Shown here in pieces: positions 62,420 through 64,000 of a stretch of DNA of 64,000 bases. Positions within the stretch are counted from its first letter, which is position 1. The number at the start of each line of letters is the position of its first letter. The stretch covers positions 28,519-92,518 of the forward strand of contig JAGAMF010000006.1 of assembly GCA_017624855.1 (NCBI GenBank), read 5' to 3'. The stretch comes from Lachnospiraceae bacterium. Lineage in GTDB: Bacteria > Bacillota > Clostridia > Lachnospirales > Lachnospiraceae. The notes below the pieces were generated by a model that did no database searches, was not told the origin of the DNA, and saw only the letters and a list, made by a program, of their open reading frames with translations. The position numbers and the translations under genes were made by a program.

Positions 62420-63658
62420 ATGACTAAAATTGACATTGTATCCGGTTTCCTCGGAGCCGGCAAAACCACTTTTATACAAAAGATGTTAAAAGATGTTTTA
62501 CATAAGGAGAAGGTTGTTTTAATTGAAAACGAATTCGGTGAAATCGGTATCGACGGCGGCTTTTTAAAAGAAGCAGGTGTGGAAATCCGTGAAATGAATT
62601 CCGGATGTATTTGTTGTTCTCTGGTAGGAGATTTCGGAACCGCATTAAAAGAAGTGATTGAAACCTACACACCGGAGCGTGTTTTAATTGAACCCTCAGG
62701 AGTCGGTAAGCTGTCGGATGTCATCAAAGCGGTGGCAGACCTGGAAAAAGACGGTGCCATGGCAGATGTTACATTAAATGCAGCCGTTGCCGTTGTGGAT
62801 GTATCCAAGTGTAAAATGTATATTAAGAATTTTGGTGAGTTCTTTATTAATCAGATTGAGCATGCGGGAACCATTGTATTAAGCCGTACACAGAATGTCA
62901 GCGAAGACAAGTTACAGGCGGCGGTAGAATTGTTGCGTCAGCACAATGAGAAGGCAACGATTATTACCACTCCCTGGGATGCTATTGACGGCGTAAAAAT
63001 TCTTGAAACCATGGAAGCAGGAAAATCCTTGGAAGAGGAATTGATGGAAGAGATGATGAAGCATCACCATGAGCATCATCATCACCACGATCATGATGAA
63101 GACTGTGATTGTGGATGTCATGACCACGACCACGAGCATCATCATCACCACGACCATGATGAAGACTGTGACTGCGGTTGTCATGACCACGACCACGAGC
63201 ACCATCATCACCACGATCATGATGAAGACTGTGACTGCGGTTGTCACGACCACGACCATGAACATCATCACCACGACCATGAGCATCACCACGATCACGA
63301 CCATGAACATCACCACCATGACCACGGTGAAGAATGCACTTGCGGATGCCACGACCACGATCATCACCATCATCATCATGCGGATGAGGTATTTACCAGC
63401 TGGGGATTTGAAACTCCCAAGACTTACACCAAGGCTGAAATCGAAGAGATTCTGGACGCATTGGAAGATGCCGGTAAATATGGTTTTGTCCTTCGTGCAA
63501 AGGGTATGGTGCCTGATAAAGAAGGCGGATTTATTTACTTTGATTATGTGCCCGATGAGAAGAATGTCAGAAACGGTTCGCCGGAAGTTACCGGTAAGAT
63601 TTGCGTAATCGGAAGCAAGATTTCAGAAGAACATTTAAAAGCTTTGTTCGGAGTATAA
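62420..63658 (+). CDS. CobW/G3E GTPase metallochaperone with His/Cys-rich insert
   Basis: 412 residues. P-loop GFLGAGKTTF (about 9-18), ENEFGEIGIDGG (switch) and the metal-binding CICC motif (Cys63, 65, 66) define the COG0523 family, which delivers zinc or other metals using GTP. An insert of about 110 residues (about 213-325) is almost only His, Asp, Glu and Cys, built on three 21-residue repeats. A CobW C-terminal domain follows (FTSWGFETPKTYTKAEIEEI to the end). It is 21 bases after the protease gene, in the suf operon. Confidence 0.9.
   Translation: MTKIDIVSGFLGAGKTTFIQKMLKDVLHKEKVVLIENEFGEIGIDGGFLKEAGVEIREMNSGCICCSLVGDFGTALKEVIETYTPERVLIEPSGVGKLSDVIKAVADLEKDGAMADVTLNAAVAVVDVSKCKMYIKNFGEFFINQIEHAGTIVLSRTQNVSEDKLQAAVELLRQHNEKATIITTPWDAIDGVKILETMEAGKSLEEELMEEMMKHHHEHHHHHDHDEDCDCGCHDHDHEHHHHHDHDEDCDCGCHDHDHEHHHHHDHDEDCDCGCHDHDHEHHHHDHEHHHDHDHEHHHHDHGEECTCGCHDHDHHHHHHADEVFTSWGFETPKTYTKAEIEEILDALEDAGKYGFVLRAKGMVPDKEGGFIYFDYVPDEKNVRNGSPEVTGKICVIGSKISEEHLKALFGV
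63071..63259 (+). repeat. Three 63-base tandem repeats encoding a His/Asp/Cys metal-binding unit
   Basis: Each unit encodes five His, then DHDEDCDCGCHDHDHE. Copies differ by a few silent changes; shorter degenerate units continue to about 63380. In-frame repeats of 21 codons allow the metal-binding arm to grow or shrink. Confidence 0.92.
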
Positions 63659-63688
63659 AAAGTCTGGTTTTAAACGGAGAATGAATCA

Positions 63689-64000
63689 ATGAAAGCAGTT
63701 TATATTATTAACGGTTTTTTGGAAAGCGGTAAAACGGAGTTTATTCAGTTTACCATGCAGCAGCCTTATTTTCAGAGCAAGGAAAAGACCTTATTGCTTG
63801 TGTGCGAGGAAGGCGAGTTGGAGTACGAGGATTCCCTTTTAAAAAGCACTAATACCGTAATGGAAATTATTGAAAGCAAGGATGATTTTAATGCATCCAA
63901 GCTAATGGAATTGGAGAAAAAGCACAGACCCGGCCGTATCATTATCGAATATAACGGCATGTGGCCTTACAAGGATTTAAAATTCCCCTGGCATTGGAAA
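63689..64000 (+). CDS. Second CobW/G3E-like GTPase, N-terminal part
   Basis: 104 codons, open to the window edge. It begins MKAVYIINGFLESGKTEFIQ, with P-loop GFLESGKT (about 9-16) as in the gene before it but lacking the usual GAGKTT. The rest has the strand/helix pattern TLLLVCEEGELEYED and RIIIEYNGMWPYKD expected of G3E proteins. It is 30 bases after the first CobW-type gene and probably in the same operon. Truncated by the window, not by mutation. Confidence 0.75.
   Translation, partial: MKAVYIINGFLESGKTEFIQFTMQQPYFQSKEKTLLLVCEEGELEYEDSLLKSTNTVMEIIESKDDFNASKLMELEKKHRPGRIIIEYNGMWPYKDLKFPWHWK

Noticed and set aside
62912-63608. Frames in other phases over the His-rich repeats
   Set aside because: Met/Val- or Thr/Ile-only peptides produced by the CAT/CAC repeats; no gene features.

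Overview
The window looks like a piece of chromosome from a low-GC Firmicute of class Clostridia, most likely family Lachnospiraceae. The grounds are strong AGGAGG ribosome sites, an infC-rpmI-rplT operon behind an L20-type leader, the dgt/dnaG/rpoD/trmK/nif3 macromolecular-synthesis operon, a class A RNase P RNA and many small proteins of types common in that family. Most genes lie on the + strand. No rRNA, intact insertion sequence, intact prophage or CRISPR array was seen.

Layout. 1-2.3 kb: a FAD oxidoreductase and a TetR regulator behind a promoter with an overlapping palindrome. 2.5-5.3 kb: two unrecognised proteins, each behind a sigma-28-like promoter, and a membrane protein. 5.35-6.7 kb: infC (ATT start), rpmI and rplT with leader. 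6.9-13.6 kb: AI-2E-type permease, OPT transporter, PepD-type dipeptidase and NhaC antiporter. 13.6-16.7 kb: MerR regulator divergent from a flavin reductase, then small proteins. 16.8-25 kb: tRNA-Pro(AGG), an HD protein, a DUF2974 hydrolase, a 1967-residue DUF4011 helicase, tRNA-Leu(CAG) and tRNA-Leu(AAG). 25.2-27.8 kb: LrgA/LrgB and a SigV/RsiV-like pair. 28-35.8 kb: the macromolecular-synthesis operon, a nucleoside kinase-like protein and rnpB. 36-43.5 kb: DUF975 protein, glutathione peroxidase with an OhrR-type regulator, pcrA and rlmD.

43.46-46.71 kb is a degraded integrated element flanked by 31-bp direct repeats (29/31 identical). The left copy is the 3' end of rlmD; the right copy is the 3' end of a truncated large serine recombinase. 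Inside are a GIY-YIG protein, a small HTH protein and an ORF6N antirepressor-like protein. Directly beyond it (46.77-50.9 kb) lies the most unusual locus: a ClpB-like AAA+ ATPase and a soluble FtsH-like AAA+/M41 protease with a receiver-like N-terminus. The two reading frames are in phase and separated by a single UAG, and no usual start codon precedes the receiver fold.

51-57.9 kb holds a GNAT acetyltransferase, an HD protein and an esterase. Next comes an ECF sigma/anti-sigma pair that shares an identical promoter architecture (GCAACC-N17-GTGTT) with an adjacent transglutaminase-like lipoprotein carrying 15 PSEE repeats. 58.1-59.6 kb (minus strand) carries a small alarmone synthetase and an HD protein. 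59.8-64 kb is one operon: minimal SufC/SufB-type Fe-S assembly pair, a membrane-anchored trypsin-like protease, a His/Cys-rich CobW-type GTPase and a second CobW-type gene cut by the window edge.

All calls come from reading the sequence and recalling families; no database search was run.
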